DNA of 64,000 nucleotides. It comes from Halorientalis regularis. Its GTDB lineage: Archaea > Halobacteriota > Halobacteria > Halobacteriales > Haloarculaceae. The notes below the pieces were generated by a model. The model was not told the origin of the DNA and searched no databases. It saw only the letters and a list, made by a program, of their open reading frames with translations. Shown here in pieces: positions 54,285-62,434 of this stretch (position 1 is the stretch's first letter; every line of letters begins with the position of its first letter). A program made the translations under genes and the position numbers. Where the stretch lies: NCBI RefSeq assembly GCF_023698535.1, contig NZ_JALJCL010000011.1:62001-126000 (forward strand), in the 5' to 3' direction.

Positions 54285-55538
54285 ATGTCTCCGTCGGGAC
54301 TCCCGGATCGCCGACGCCTCGTCCGTGCTGGCACCCGTCTCCTCCAAGCCAGTATACTGGCGATACTGGTGGTCGGCCTCTACACGCGCAACGTCGGGAT
54401 CGTGGTCAACGCCGCCATCGCGTTCGCGACGACGTTCGTCCCCGCGATAATCGAGCGTGATCTCCGGATCGAACTGGACGCGCGGTTCACGCTCTGGATC
54501 ACTCTCGCGCTGTTTCTGCACGCGCTGGGAATGCTTGGGTTCTACCACCAGGTGGGGTGGTACGATCGCCTCACGCACACACTCTCGGCGGCGGTCGTCG
54601 CGACCGTCGGCTACGTCCTGGCCCGCGCCATCGACGACCACAGCAGGGCCGTCGTCCTTACGGATCGGTTCCTGTTCGTCTACGTCCTCGTATTCACGCT
54701 GGGGCTGGGCGTCCTCTGGGAGATCCTCGAATTCGGGACGGCGCTGGGGGCCCGGGTCCTCGGCCTCGAGCCGGTGCTGGTCCAGTACGGACTGTGGGAC
54801 ACGCTGGGGGACCTGCTGTTCGATATGTTCGGAGCCCTCGTTGCCGCGGCGGTCGCGACCGAACGCGTCTCGTCGGCCGTCGACTCGCTCCGACGGGGCC
54901 TCGACCGCCACGAGCCGGACGGCGATAGCCCCCTCCGCCCGATCGCCCACGAACGCTCGGCCGTGGCCAGCCTCGACGAGGTGGTGCGGCGCGACCGGAC
55001 GAACGCGCGGCGCTCGTGGCTGGTCGTGGGCGTCCTCGCCCTCGTGGTCGTCGGCGCGGTCGCGACCGGGGCGGTCCCGTTCGCCGTCCCCGTCGCGATC
55101 GTCGTCGCGCTCGCGCTCGTCCCCCCGGTCGCCTACGGCGACCCCCGTGCGACGCTCCCCTGGCAACTCCTCGCTCTCCCCGCGCTCCCCGTGTTCGGCG
55201 GCGTGTTCGCCCAGCCGTGGCTCGCCGCGACCCCACTCGTCTACGTCGCCGTCGCCGCCGTCGCCCTCACCGTCGCGGTCGAACTCCACCTCTTTACCGC
55301 CGTCCGCATGACGCCCACCTTCGCCGTCCTGCTGGTCGTCGTCACCACGATGGCCGCAGCCGGCCTCTGGGCCGTCGGCCGCTGGCTCGTCGACCTGACG
55401 CTCGGCACCCACTTCTTGCTCGACCCCGGCCTGACCGGCGACGAGATCGAGACCCGACTCCTGTGGGAGTTCGTCTACGCCGCTGCCGCGGGCCTGTTCG
55501 CCGGTGTCCTCTTCGAGTGGCGGTTCCGACGGGGCTGA
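54285..55538 (+). CDS. Membrane protein with DUF2238 (YjdF-like) N-terminus
   Basis: 417 aa. The first 190 residues contain five helices and the family motifs YDRLTHTLSAAVV and LGVLWEILEFGTA, with the LWDTLGDLLFDMFGA helix; that is DUF2238/YjdF. A cytoplasmic linker of about 50 charged residues (AVDSLRRGLDRHE) follows, then another five to six helices without a recognised family. The fused second half is unusual in length. Substrate or role unknown. Confidence 0.78.
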   Translation: MSPSGLPDRRRLVRAGTRLLQASILAILVVGLYTRNVGIVVNAAIAFATTFVPAIIERDLRIELDARFTLWITLALFLHALGMLGFYHQVGWYDRLTHTLSAAVVATVGYVLARAIDDHSRAVVLTDRFLFVYVLVFTLGLGVLWEILEFGTALGARVLGLEPVLVQYGLWDTLGDLLFDMFGALVAAAVATERVSSAVDSLRRGLDRHEPDGDSPLRPIAHERSAVASLDEVVRRDRTNARRSWLVVGVLALVVVGAVATGAVPFAVPVAIVVALALVPPVAYGDPRATLPWQLLALPALPVFGGVFAQPWLAATPLVYVAVAAVALTVAVELHLFTAVRMTPTFAVLLVVVTTMAAAGLWAVGRWLVDLTLGTHFLLDPGLTGDEIETRLLWEFVYAAAAGLFAGVLFEWRFRRG

Positions 55539-55786
55539 ACGGCTGTCTCGGGCGCTTTATCGGCCGGCTAGTGTCTGATCTGTCTCAACTGCCGCCCACC
55601 GGAAGTTGAGACTACAGCGGGTATAGCGGACCTGTAATGCGCGGTTTCGGCCGAACCGAAAAGGAGAATCTACTTCAGATCGCTTTCTGAACGACCGTTC
55701 CTGTTTTGCAGGCAACTATTTCAGGGGATTTCCGAGACTCTGGATAGTGTTGCCACTCAGACGCCAACTACCCGGGGAGAGTCCCT

Positions 55787-56721
55787 TCACTCTCCGATTC
55801 CAGTCTCCTTCTTCACCAGTGTCAGCGTATTGTCGGCTGTTACGATCGGCGAGTGGTCGTACTCACCGGTCAACTGTACCTGCACGAGTAAATCAACTGC
55901 CCGCCAGATCGAGTACAGGAGACAGGCGAACGCGAAGTAGAAGAACCGCAGGCCGAAGTGCTTCGACGTTGTGGCGGCCATGAACCGCTCGATCGATTTG
56001 TAGCCGCTCTCGATCTCCCATTCCGTACTCGGCAAGGAGCCCGCTATTCCGATTCGTCATGAACACCGAATACTGTCGATGATCGGTGTGTTCGGAGTTC
56101 TCCTTCCGCCGGTAGATCAATGTCGTCGAGTGCCACTCTTGTCGCCCAAGTGCAATTTTCGATCAGTCTCGTAGCGGTCTTCCCCCGCTTGAGAAGTCGT
56201 TTCGCCTGCGCTTTTTCGCTGGTCTGCATCCGCTTGGGCACGACGTAGGAGAGGCCGCGCTGGCTGAGCATCTCCAGGATGTGCTGGCTGTCGAACTCTC
56301 TATCCATCAGTACGTTATCGACGTGACCAGCCGCCTCTGCCGAGTCCAAGAGGTCCGCGGCGATCTCCTTGCGCGCATCGCCTTTCCGTACCGGCCGTGC
56401 GTCTAAGACGATTGGGACAGCGTTCCCGACTAACTGGACCGTCGCCCACTGGTAAGCGTACTCGTCGGTCTTCTCCTTCGTGCCGATGATCTCGTCTCCG
56501 TGACCCGCACGGTCGCCAGTGAACGGGTCAGATTCGGTAATATCGATGGCAACGATGCCGGCTCGGAAGAATTCCTCTGGCTCTGCGACTCGATCCAAGA
56601 GGCGACTCACGGCGTGGCGGTACATCTCCCGAATCTGTGTGACCGAGAGATCACGGACGTGCTCGCGATGGGCGTGGCCGAGTGGTGTTCGCTCTCGCCT
56701 GGATTCGTGAGGGGGTGTCAT
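55787..56721 (-). pseudogene. Degenerate DDE transposase (truncated, frameshifted)
   Basis: The minus strand from 56721 reads AIDITESDPF, a DDE first Asp, then NVLMDREFDSQHILEML with the second Asp. The frame breaks near 56045. The rest continues in another frame (55787-56035) with EWEIESGYKSIERFM, the Glu of the catalytic triad. The intact relative at 62435-64000 shows the same three motifs plus about 200 extra N-terminal residues, so this copy lacks its start and has a frameshift. Possible 6-bp inverted ends TAGTGT/ACACTA lie at 55569 and 56734. Confidence 0.75.
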
Positions 56722-56765
56722 TGAACGGTTACCACACTAAAGAGCTAGATGAACGCCGAGGTGGG

Positions 56766-57665
56766 ATGGTTCCGGTCGTGAGGTATTTTGGCCTGCACCG
56801 GATAGTAGCGAGAGTGTTCGGAGGAGACATTACGCCAGCAGAGGAAGTACTCGGTCCCGGAGACGACGCTGACGTGGCGATTGTCGGGGGCATTCACGGC
56901 GATGAACCGAGTGGCGTTCGGGCAGTCCGGGAGGTTCTCGACTCCTCCACGAACTTACAGCGACCGATACAACTCGTCGTAGCGAATCCGCCTGCCGTCG
57001 CGAGCCATCGCCGATATATCGATGCCGACATGAACCGAGTGTTTCCAGGCGATCCGGCCAGCGAGGACCGCGAACGCCGACTCGCTGCTGCGCTCCTCAA
57101 AACAATCAGCGACTGTGGCGTCGTCCTCTCTCTCCATTCCACCCACTCCTACGATGATCCAATCGCGCTCGTTTCACGGTCACACCCCGAGGTACAGGCA
57201 CTAGCCGCTCGCCTCCCAGTGTCTCACGTTGTTGACCAGACGCCCTGTTTCGAGGGAGCATTCGCAACGTCAGCACCCGTTCTCACTATCGAAGCAGGCC
57301 GAACGCGTACCGAGGAGGCGACGGAAAACGCGCGGCAAATCGTTGAGGCCTTCCTCCAGTTGGTTGATGCACTTCCTGGGGAACCTGTAGAGACAGATTC
57401 GACGTATTACACGATGACTGAGGCAGTCTCGACACAGCCGGACGCCAACTACGATCTCCTCGTCGACAACTTCGAAGTGGTCGAACCAGGGACAACCGTC
57501 GCACGGAGCGATAGGGGCGAATACGTAGCCGATAGCTCCTTCGTTCCGATTCTGATGTCCGAAACAGGGTATGACGACATCCTGGGATACAAAGGCGCTG
57601 TCGCTGGCGAGACGCTTTCGTCAGCTCGCAACGCTTGGGGAGTCTCCCCGACTCCTAGGAACTAA
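56766..57665 (+). CDS. Succinylglutamate desuccinylase/aspartoacylase-family protein
   Basis: 299 aa from ATG at 56766 (MVPVVRYFGLHRIV); the upstream frame overlaps the decayed transposase. The zinc carboxypeptidase-like core has GGIHGDEPSGV near residue 40 (His and Glu ligands), ADMNRVFPGDP near residue 85, and LSLHSTHSY with the third ligand His. A C-terminal beta domain starts around residue 215. Known members remove acyl groups from amino acids. Substrate unknown. Codon use is less GC-biased than in neighbours to the left, in keeping with an accessory region. Confidence 0.82.
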   Translation: MVPVVRYFGLHRIVARVFGGDITPAEEVLGPGDDADVAIVGGIHGDEPSGVRAVREVLDSSTNLQRPIQLVVANPPAVASHRRYIDADMNRVFPGDPASEDRERRLAAALLKTISDCGVVLSLHSTHSYDDPIALVSRSHPEVQALAARLPVSHVVDQTPCFEGAFATSAPVLTIEAGRTRTEEATENARQIVEAFLQLVDALPGEPVETDSTYYTMTEAVSTQPDANYDLLVDNFEVVEPGTTVARSDRGEYVADSSFVPILMSETGYDDILGYKGAVAGETLSSARNAWGVSPTPRN

Positions 57666-58007
57666 TTCACCCGTGTCGTTCTGTAGAGAGTGAGTAGCCA
57701 CCAGACTCTCGGCAGAAGGATGGCAACTGTTTTGCGACACTCTCTCGTGAACTCTTCTCTGACACCCTCTCATCCCGTACCAAGCGACGCCTCGAAGGAG
57801 TTCCTCACCCATCACAGAGTATTTAGAGTGATTTTCGCACACGGCTCCAATGAAGTAGAAACCAGCAAGTGGGCCAGAAAAGCCGAGAGGAAAGACGAGC
57901 GGCTGTAACGACCCCCCGAGAACGTATGCCAGCACCGCACCGACAATCGCTACGATAGACAGTATTGCCCCGTAGCGATGGATAGATTGGAAGGTTTCGA
58001 CATCCAT
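57621..58007 (-). CDS. Small membrane protein, C-terminus overlapping the aspartoacylase gene
   Basis: 128 aa from ATG at 58007. The first 75 residues look genuine: two hydrophobic helices (AILSIVAIVGAVLAYVLGG and PLVFPLGFSGPLAGFYFIGA). The rest is basic and overlaps the last 45 bp of the convergent gene. No family recognised. Real gene likely but its 3' end may be altered, since the tail (HSLQNDTGELVPRS) lacks the acidic character of haloarchaeal proteins. Confidence 0.4.
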   Translation of the reverse strand: MDVETFQSIHRYGAILSIVAIVGAVLAYVLGGSLQPLVFPLGFSGPLAGFYFIGAVCENHSKYSVMGEELLRGVAWYGMRGCQRRVHERVSQNSCHPSAESLVATHSLQNDTGELVPRSRGDSPSVAS

Positions 58008-58053
58008 AGGATACTCTCGTTCTTTGACGGATTAACTATTTTGTGGACTCCCC

Positions 58054-58091
58054 ATTGACGTCCTCCCCGCGCTGAAGCGCGAGGACTCTTC
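58054..58091 (+). repeat. Second IS200/IS605-like hairpin end
   Basis: ATTGACGTCCTCCCC followed by the stem CGCGC-tgaa-GCGCG and then GAGGACTCTTCCG has the same plan as the element at 8968-9020 (TTGACRTCCTCCC, CTGAAG loop, CTTCCG). No transposase of that family is nearby. It sits between two genes and interrupts nothing visible. Confidence 0.5.
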
Positions 58092-58240
58092 CGTGGGTAA
58101 GGGAAACGCCCCAAGTTATCCCAAGGATTGGTGGCGGCGATTCTGCGGGGGCCGAACAGAAGTGCAGACGAGACACTGATCACTACGAGATACGTGGTGA
58201 CAGGAACGAGCGATCCCCTTCGAACGCCGGCAATTCTGCG

Positions 58241-59011
58241 TCAGCACGTAACATCCTCAGGTGACTCCAATTCAGGCTGCTCAACATGCCGGTTCCAAAA
58301 GGACGCGTCGAGATACACATCCGTAATGCCAGTCGCTCCTGACAGCCGAGCGATCCTCTCAGTGGTAGCCCAGAGAACTCGCTGGACCGACTGGGGAACC
58401 ATCGTCATCACCGTCTCATCATAAAGATCCGCCGCGATCACGAGCGACTCTACCGGACCCGGACCAGGAAAGTTGCCGCCCTCATCGCGACCACGTTTGT
58501 GGGCCAGTCCCCAGGCGGTGTAGAGCCCTTTTACCATCCGAATCGACGGGAGTTCGGCTCTGAATGCAACTATTTCGTTAGTGTCGTTACGGAAGGTATG
58601 CTCGTGTCCTGGTTCGACAGTCAGCGATTCTCCAGGGTCGAGTTGGATTGGCTCTCCATCGCGAACGACAGTGAGCTGTCCCTCAAGCGTCTTGAACGTC
58701 TCTGTCTTCGGATGGTAGTGAGCTGGCGGCTCAGGAGAGTCCGGCGACACCCACTGGACAAGAACTGGACGATCGGTGTTCCCCGCGTCTGGTCGCTCCA
58801 TCAGTGTCGCCCATGTCCGACTTACTGGATCGGAAACGAGTGGACGGGGTGACCGTCGCAGGAGGACACTTGCAGGAGTTTCAGGATTCAATTCGAGTGA
58901 GGGCTCGTCAATCGGGCTTCCGTTTACGAGTGGGCGGCCAGTCCGAATGGTCACCTCTTTCTTATCACCGGTACTCTGTCCCTGTTCATTGGACTGCGTC
59001 TCGGTCTCCAT
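58241..59011 (-). CDS. Cupin-domain protein
   Basis: 256 aa from ATG at 59011 (METETQSNEQGQS). A single cupin barrel spans about 95-165 with metal-binding motif 1 (PPAHYHPKTETFKTLEGQL) and motif 2 (PGHEHTFRNDT); the His/Glu ligands are present in both. The C-terminal helices (VLWATTERIARL) may sit at a membrane or dimer face. No signal peptide. Family members bind small molecules or act as dioxygenases; substrate unknown. Divergent from the HTH-10 gene with only 88 bp between starts. Confidence 0.8.
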   Translation of the reverse strand: METETQSNEQGQSTGDKKEVTIRTGRPLVNGSPIDEPSLELNPETPASVLLRRSPRPLVSDPVSRTWATLMERPDAGNTDRPVLVQWVSPDSPEPPAHYHPKTETFKTLEGQLTVVRDGEPIQLDPGESLTVEPGHEHTFRNDTNEIVAFRAELPSIRMVKGLYTAWGLAHKRGRDEGGNFPGPGPVESLVIAADLYDETVMTMVPQSVQRVLWATTERIARLSGATGITDVYLDASFWNRHVEQPELESPEDVTC

Positions 59012-59099
59012 CTCCGTTACGTATAACGGACCGACGTAGATGGAAATTCTGTGAGGTATGCATGTGGGTTTTATGACTGATTCAGTCGATGGATGGGTT

Positions 59100-59774
59100 A
59101 TGAAACACCTCCACGTCACTGTCCATATCGACGACGATCACGCACCGGAATTCTTCGAATTATTGGCCAATTCGTCGGCCATTAATGAGACCCGTTTGGT
59201 CGACTGGAGCATGACAGCCGACGATCAGTCGACGCTCTTGTATACGGTCGATGGTGATCCAACGACGTTCGCCGAACGGGCCGCTGACACCGCGGGTATC
59301 GATTCGGTGGAACTGTCCGATACCACACCGGGACAAACATATGTGCTGGTCGTCATGCGACCGCTCGAAACCCCTCTGTTCGCTGCTATCCAGCGAGCAA
59401 GTACAGAGGCGGGACTCATCGTCCGCAAACCAATCGTATATCGCAATGGAACGATGTCTGCCCGCGTCATTGGAGACGCTTCAGTACTCCAGCGCGCTCT
59501 CGACGATGCCCCCAACGGCGTCGAGGTACAGATCGACAGGATCGGCCGACTTCAGAGTCATTCCAACGATCCAGTAGGTACGCTAAGCGAAAGACAGCGT
59601 GAAGCAGTCGGGGCTGCACTCGAACTCGGCTACTATAACCAGCCTCGAGAAGCAACTCATGAAGACGTCGCCGCCAAACTTGACTGTGCACCGCCAACAG
59701 CCAGCGACCATCTACAGAAGGCAGAAGCAAAAATCATCCGCGCAATGATGGACGAGTTTGGTGGTACTGCATGA
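59100..59774 (+). CDS. HTH-10 (bacterio-opsin activator-like) transcription regulator
   Basis: 224 aa from ATG at 59100 (MKHLHVTVHIDDD). The C-terminal helix-turn-helix reads LSERQREAVGAALELGYYNQPRE with THEDVAAKLDCAPPTASDHL, the haloarchaeal HTH-10 domain of the Bat family. The N-terminal 150 residues are a ligand or ACT-like domain without PAS or GAF, unlike Bat itself. It may regulate the divergent cupin gene, and possibly others. DNA target unknown; no link to bop 11 kb away can be shown. Confidence 0.85.
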   Translation: MKHLHVTVHIDDDHAPEFFELLANSSAINETRLVDWSMTADDQSTLLYTVDGDPTTFAERAADTAGIDSVELSDTTPGQTYVLVVMRPLETPLFAAIQRASTEAGLIVRKPIVYRNGTMSARVIGDASVLQRALDDAPNGVEVQIDRIGRLQSHSNDPVGTLSERQREAVGAALELGYYNQPREATHEDVAAKLDCAPPTASDHLQKAEAKIIRAMMDEFGGTA

Positions 59775-59891
59775 AATTCCCACTATATCACGGGTGCTTG
59801 GGCTATTGAAGCGTGTCATTGGGCGTCCTCTCAAGGGTGTAGGTTTCAGTGTTGATCTTGGATATATGGGACCACCCGTTAAAAATCACAC

Positions 59892-60113
59892 ATGCATATT
59901 CTATGGCATGCCGGATCCGCCATAGCTGTAATCCTTGGTCTTGCCTACGTTATACTTCCAAAGAGAATTCACACCTTTGGCTTTGAGCTCCTTCGGCGTT
60001 CTTCGTCCGACCAATCTGAAGAGTCCAACACCCCCGTCTGGCTTTACCGGAGGGTGAGGGTGTCATACAACGGTTCACATAGCTGTTCTTCGCTTCCCCG
60101 ATTCGCTCAGTAG
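59892..60113 (+). CDS. Small membrane protein
   Basis: 73 aa. One hydrophobic helix (residues 4-22, AGSAIAVILGLAYVILP) with a following KRIHTFGFELLRR segment looks like a genuine small haloarchaeal membrane protein. After about residue 45 the sequence (NTPVWLYRRVRVSYNGSH) loses the acidic bias and may be read-through of a damaged end. No family recognised. TATA-like tttgttaaa sequences are not clear; the upstream region is AT-rich. Confidence 0.4.
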   Translation: MHILWHAGSAIAVILGLAYVILPKRIHTFGFELLRRSSSDQSEESNTPVWLYRRVRVSYNGSHSCSSLPRFAQ

Positions 60114-60221
60114 AGCGCGCGTGTCTTGCACAACTGGTGTGGTCGTAGTCGGTCGAGACGGCTGAACAGCTACCGACATTTTGTCAGAAAACATTTTCAC
60201 TTGGGGGTCAGATGGCGAGAT

Positions 60222-60404
60222 CTATCGGCCAGAATACTCGTCCAATCGTCGGATTGCCTCGTCGAAAACCACCCAGAGTAGAATAAAACCGCTAACGAAG
60301 ACTAGCGGAAAGAGCGCTGGAATCAGCACTGCGAACAGGGAGAGTTGGATACCAACACCGATTAACAGGAGGTCTTTTTGTCGGTCTTCCTGGGAGGGCA
60401 TCAT
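60222..60404 (-). CDS. Two-helix small membrane protein
   Basis: 60 aa. After MMPSQEDRQKDL two hydrophobic helices follow (LLIGVGIQLSLFAVLIPALF and PLVFVSGFILLWVVF), ending in a charged EAIRRLDEYSGR. Composition fits a real protein. No family recognised. An AT-rich, TATA-like tatatatcgg/gttcaatatat element lies at 60417-60433, about 15-30 bp before the ATG on the same strand, a good promoter position. Confidence 0.5.
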   Translation of the reverse strand: MMPSQEDRQKDLLLIGVGIQLSLFAVLIPALFPLVFVSGFILLWVVFDEAIRRLDEYSGR

Positions 60405-60480
60405 GCACTTTTTGATAGGTTCAATATATATCGGTACCGATTACCAACAACTCAAACGATTACTCCAGAGAGTCTACCGG

Positions 60481-60849
60481 TCACGTTTCATCGAACGACC
60501 ACTTTCCCTTAACGCTGTGTATTGAGAGGCCAGCGTTGGTGGTTTTGGAGGCGCTCACGCGGTCGTGGACTTGAACGCGGTTGAAATCTTCTCGACCTGC
60601 ACTCGCATTGTAACAGCCTGTCGTCGTCTCGTCCTCACCCCAAGATGGACTACAAACTCCGACGACATAGCGGACCTCTTCGTAGACTTGTTGGAGTTCA
60701 TTATGTAAGGATTCAGAAACTACGGGGGTAGAAGGGGATTCAAACCGGTCCCGCCAATCATCGTGTAGCCAGTTGATTTGAGGCGAGCCGGAGCCGGGTG
60801 AATTGCTGAGAGTGACGGTTATAGAGCGTGGACTCACCAGAGTGATCAA
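60481..60849 (-). CDS. Hypothetical protein, weak support
   Basis: 122 aa. It contains LHDDWRDRFESPSTPVVSES and LQQVYEEVRYVVGVCSP, with no signal peptide and no transmembrane helix. The end SASKTTNAGLSIHSVKGKW looks unlike a coding region. No family is recognised. It could be a remnant of a larger gene. The neighbourhood is gene-poor and AT-rich. Confidence 0.25.
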   Translation of the reverse strand: MITLVSPRSITVTLSNSPGSGSPQINWLHDDWRDRFESPSTPVVSESLHNELQQVYEEVRYVVGVCSPSWGEDETTTGCYNASAGREDFNRVQVHDRVSASKTTNAGLSIHSVKGKWSFDET

Positions 60850-60930
60850 ATCGCACGTACCGAAGCAGTATGTGAAATTCTCCTATGAGTCTTCCCCAGG
60901 GTTTAGTGAATAGCTCAGAGACAGAGTAAC

Positions 60931-61026
60931 ATGGAACCCAAGGATTACGCGATATTGTTCGCACTTCAGGTAGTCGCAACCGTTGTTGGAATTTTCGTAT
61001 ACATCGGTATCGGTGGTTCGTTCTAA
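60931..61026 (+). CDS. 31-aa single-helix membrane peptide
   Basis: ATG at 60931, TAA at 61024. After MEPKDYAI the sequence is one transmembrane helix, LFALQVVATVVGIFVYIGIG, ending GSF. Clear Met-acid start, helix and compact stop make it a credible tiny membrane protein, of a kind often missed. No family recognised. It sits alone in an AT-rich region with no neighbour in the same operon. Confidence 0.5.
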   Translation: MEPKDYAILFALQVVATVVGIFVYIGIGGSF

Positions 61027-61316
61027 TCACTCCTCTAAGACAGGGTACAAAATCGAGATGCAACATACGCATCTACACTGAGCACTCGAGTTTTGCACAC
61101 ACGCGGCTGGATGTGACGTTGGCCGATCACTGAGCCTTCCTCGTACCCCTGCACGGGTTGGGCCGTCGTCGTAATCGTGGCGGCAGCCGAGTCCGGCGAC
61201 TCTCCCGAGCGGCGGAAATTGCACACAGCGTTTCCGGTGGACGTGTGCAGAACGAGGCTCAGGAAAATATCGACGCGCAACCGGTCTCAGTCGCACCGAA
61301 ACCGGTCCAACGCGAT

Positions 61317-61784
61317 TCACGCCGATGCGGCCGACTCTGACCCTTCGCCACGAGGGAGGCCGAACTCAACTTCGATTCGGACCGTGTCGTAGGGAACGTA
61401 CGGCTTCTTCGCGCGCCCATCCTTCTCGAAGTGGATGATGTCGTACTCGGCCAGCAGGTGGAGATCGTCGTGGACATCGTGGACGTCGCGGTCGAGGTGG
61501 TCAGCCAGCGCGCGGATGCTCTCGGGTGGCTGTTCCATCACCTCCTCAAGCAGTTCCATCCGCCGGTCAGTGAGCAGCTGGCGGAGCCGCGCCCGGTCTT
61601 CGAAGTTGACGACGTGGGGTACCTCCTCGCCGTCCTCCCACTGTTCGGCGCGCTCGATGGCCGCCTGCTGTGCCTGCTCCGCTGGCAGCGACGTGATGCG
61701 GAGGGTCGACGGGTAGTCGACCTCGTCCGGGCCGGGCGTGAATTCGTCGTGCGTGGGTTCGGTGTCAGTCGGTTCGTTGCTCAT
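61317..61784 (-). CDS. HVO_A0114-type putative antitoxin (TumA-like), winged helix
   Basis: 155 aa. The winged helix reads RRMELLEEVMEQPPESIRAL with LADHLDRDVHDVHDDLHLLAE, followed by the wing FEKDGRAKKPYVPYD, about residues 75-135. An acidic N-terminal arm (TDTEPTHDEFTPGPDEV) precedes it. The toxin gene lies just before it on the same strand and the two overlap by 20 bp. It is paralogous to the protein at 35667 in plan but with little close similarity. Confidence 0.78.
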   Translation of the reverse strand: MSNEPTDTEPTHDEFTPGPDEVDYPSTLRITSLPAEQAQQAAIERAEQWEDGEEVPHVVNFEDRARLRQLLTDRRMELLEEVMEQPPESIRALADHLDRDVHDVHDDLHLLAEYDIIHFEKDGRAKKPYVPYDTVRIEVEFGLPRGEGSESAASA

Positions 61785-62073
61785 AGATTTCGGTCACCTC
61801 GGTTTGGAAGTCAGCGATCAGGTCGGAGAGGCCTGTGAACTCCAGTTTCGTGATGTCGCCCTCGGGTGTGTGTCGATGGTGCCGGCCGACGTCCAGGTGG
61901 TAGGGCGCGTTGTCGTATCGCAGGAGCGTGTCGCTGTCAGCGTCCATGTACTGGAAGCTGTACTTCAGCCCCTGCGGGAACTCCTCGCTCACCGGGACTC
62001 GCCACGCGACCATCTCGTACCGGCTCCCGTCCGGTTTCTCGCTTCCGTCCCGGTACACAACTGACGCAGGCAC
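61765..62073 (-). CDS. TumE-family (DUF6516) toxin
   Basis: 102 aa. The pattern RYEMVAWRVPVSEEFPQGLKYSF, then LLRYDNAPYHLDVGRHHRHTPEG, is the DUF6516/TumE signature, with R-Y-D-N and H-x-R-H also seen in the first copy at 35389. It overlaps the antitoxin gene. A TATA-like tttatctc lies at 62104-62111 on the minus strand, about 35 bp before the ATG. Together the two genes form a toxin-antitoxin operon next to mobile DNA. Confidence 0.75.
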   Translation of the reverse strand: MPASVVYRDGSEKPDGSRYEMVAWRVPVSEEFPQGLKYSFQYMDADSDTLLRYDNAPYHLDVGRHHRHTPEGDITKLEFTGLSDLIADFQTEVTEIYEQRTD

Positions 62074-62434
62074 CGTCTCCTATGTTGTATTTCAACCCCA
62101 ACAGAGATAAACCTTACCCGGCGAAGATGCCTGCAGCATTCATCTATTTGTGTATATGTTGTTTGGTGAAAATGGTGTTAAGAACCATTACCACCCAACG
62201 AATTGATTCGGACCTGCCCAACTTCCAGACTTTGAGTAGATGATGGGCGCTACAACCAAGACACGGGATTACGGTGCTATTTCATACAGGATATCATCTG
62301 GAAACTACATAGTATCTAAATTGGAAGAAGACTCAGACGAGAATTCCCGGAATTGACGGATTAAACCGTCAAAAAGTCAGATTCGAAGAGTGCTGCCGCT
62401 CACAAACGACGAAAACCGAGAGGAGGCTTCGTGC
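62074..62434. other. AT-rich gap between TumE operon and transposase
   Basis: 361 bp without a credible gene. It contains the promoter of the TumE/TumA operon near 62090-62115. The right part (62345-62434) includes an inverted pair TGACGG/CCGTCA around ATTAAA (62354-62371). This is probably the end region of the insertion sequence whose transposase stops at 62435. Confidence 0.4.

Noticed and set aside
55569-56739. Six-base inverted ends TAGTGT/ACACTA around the decayed transposase
   Set aside because: Too short and without a target duplication to define the element as a feature; mentioned only with the pseudogene.
61035-61280. Minus-strand frame of 81 codons between the 31-aa peptide and the TumA gene
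   Set aside because: The sequence mixes unrelated compositions, has no family motif, and starts in a poor context. It may contain a decayed gene but nothing can be supported.
58023-62365. Shared 12-mer ttgacggattaa at 58024 and 62353
   Set aside because: It may be a terminal repeat of an insertion sequence, but the flanking bases differ and no pair of inverted ends could be matched, so chance cannot be excluded.
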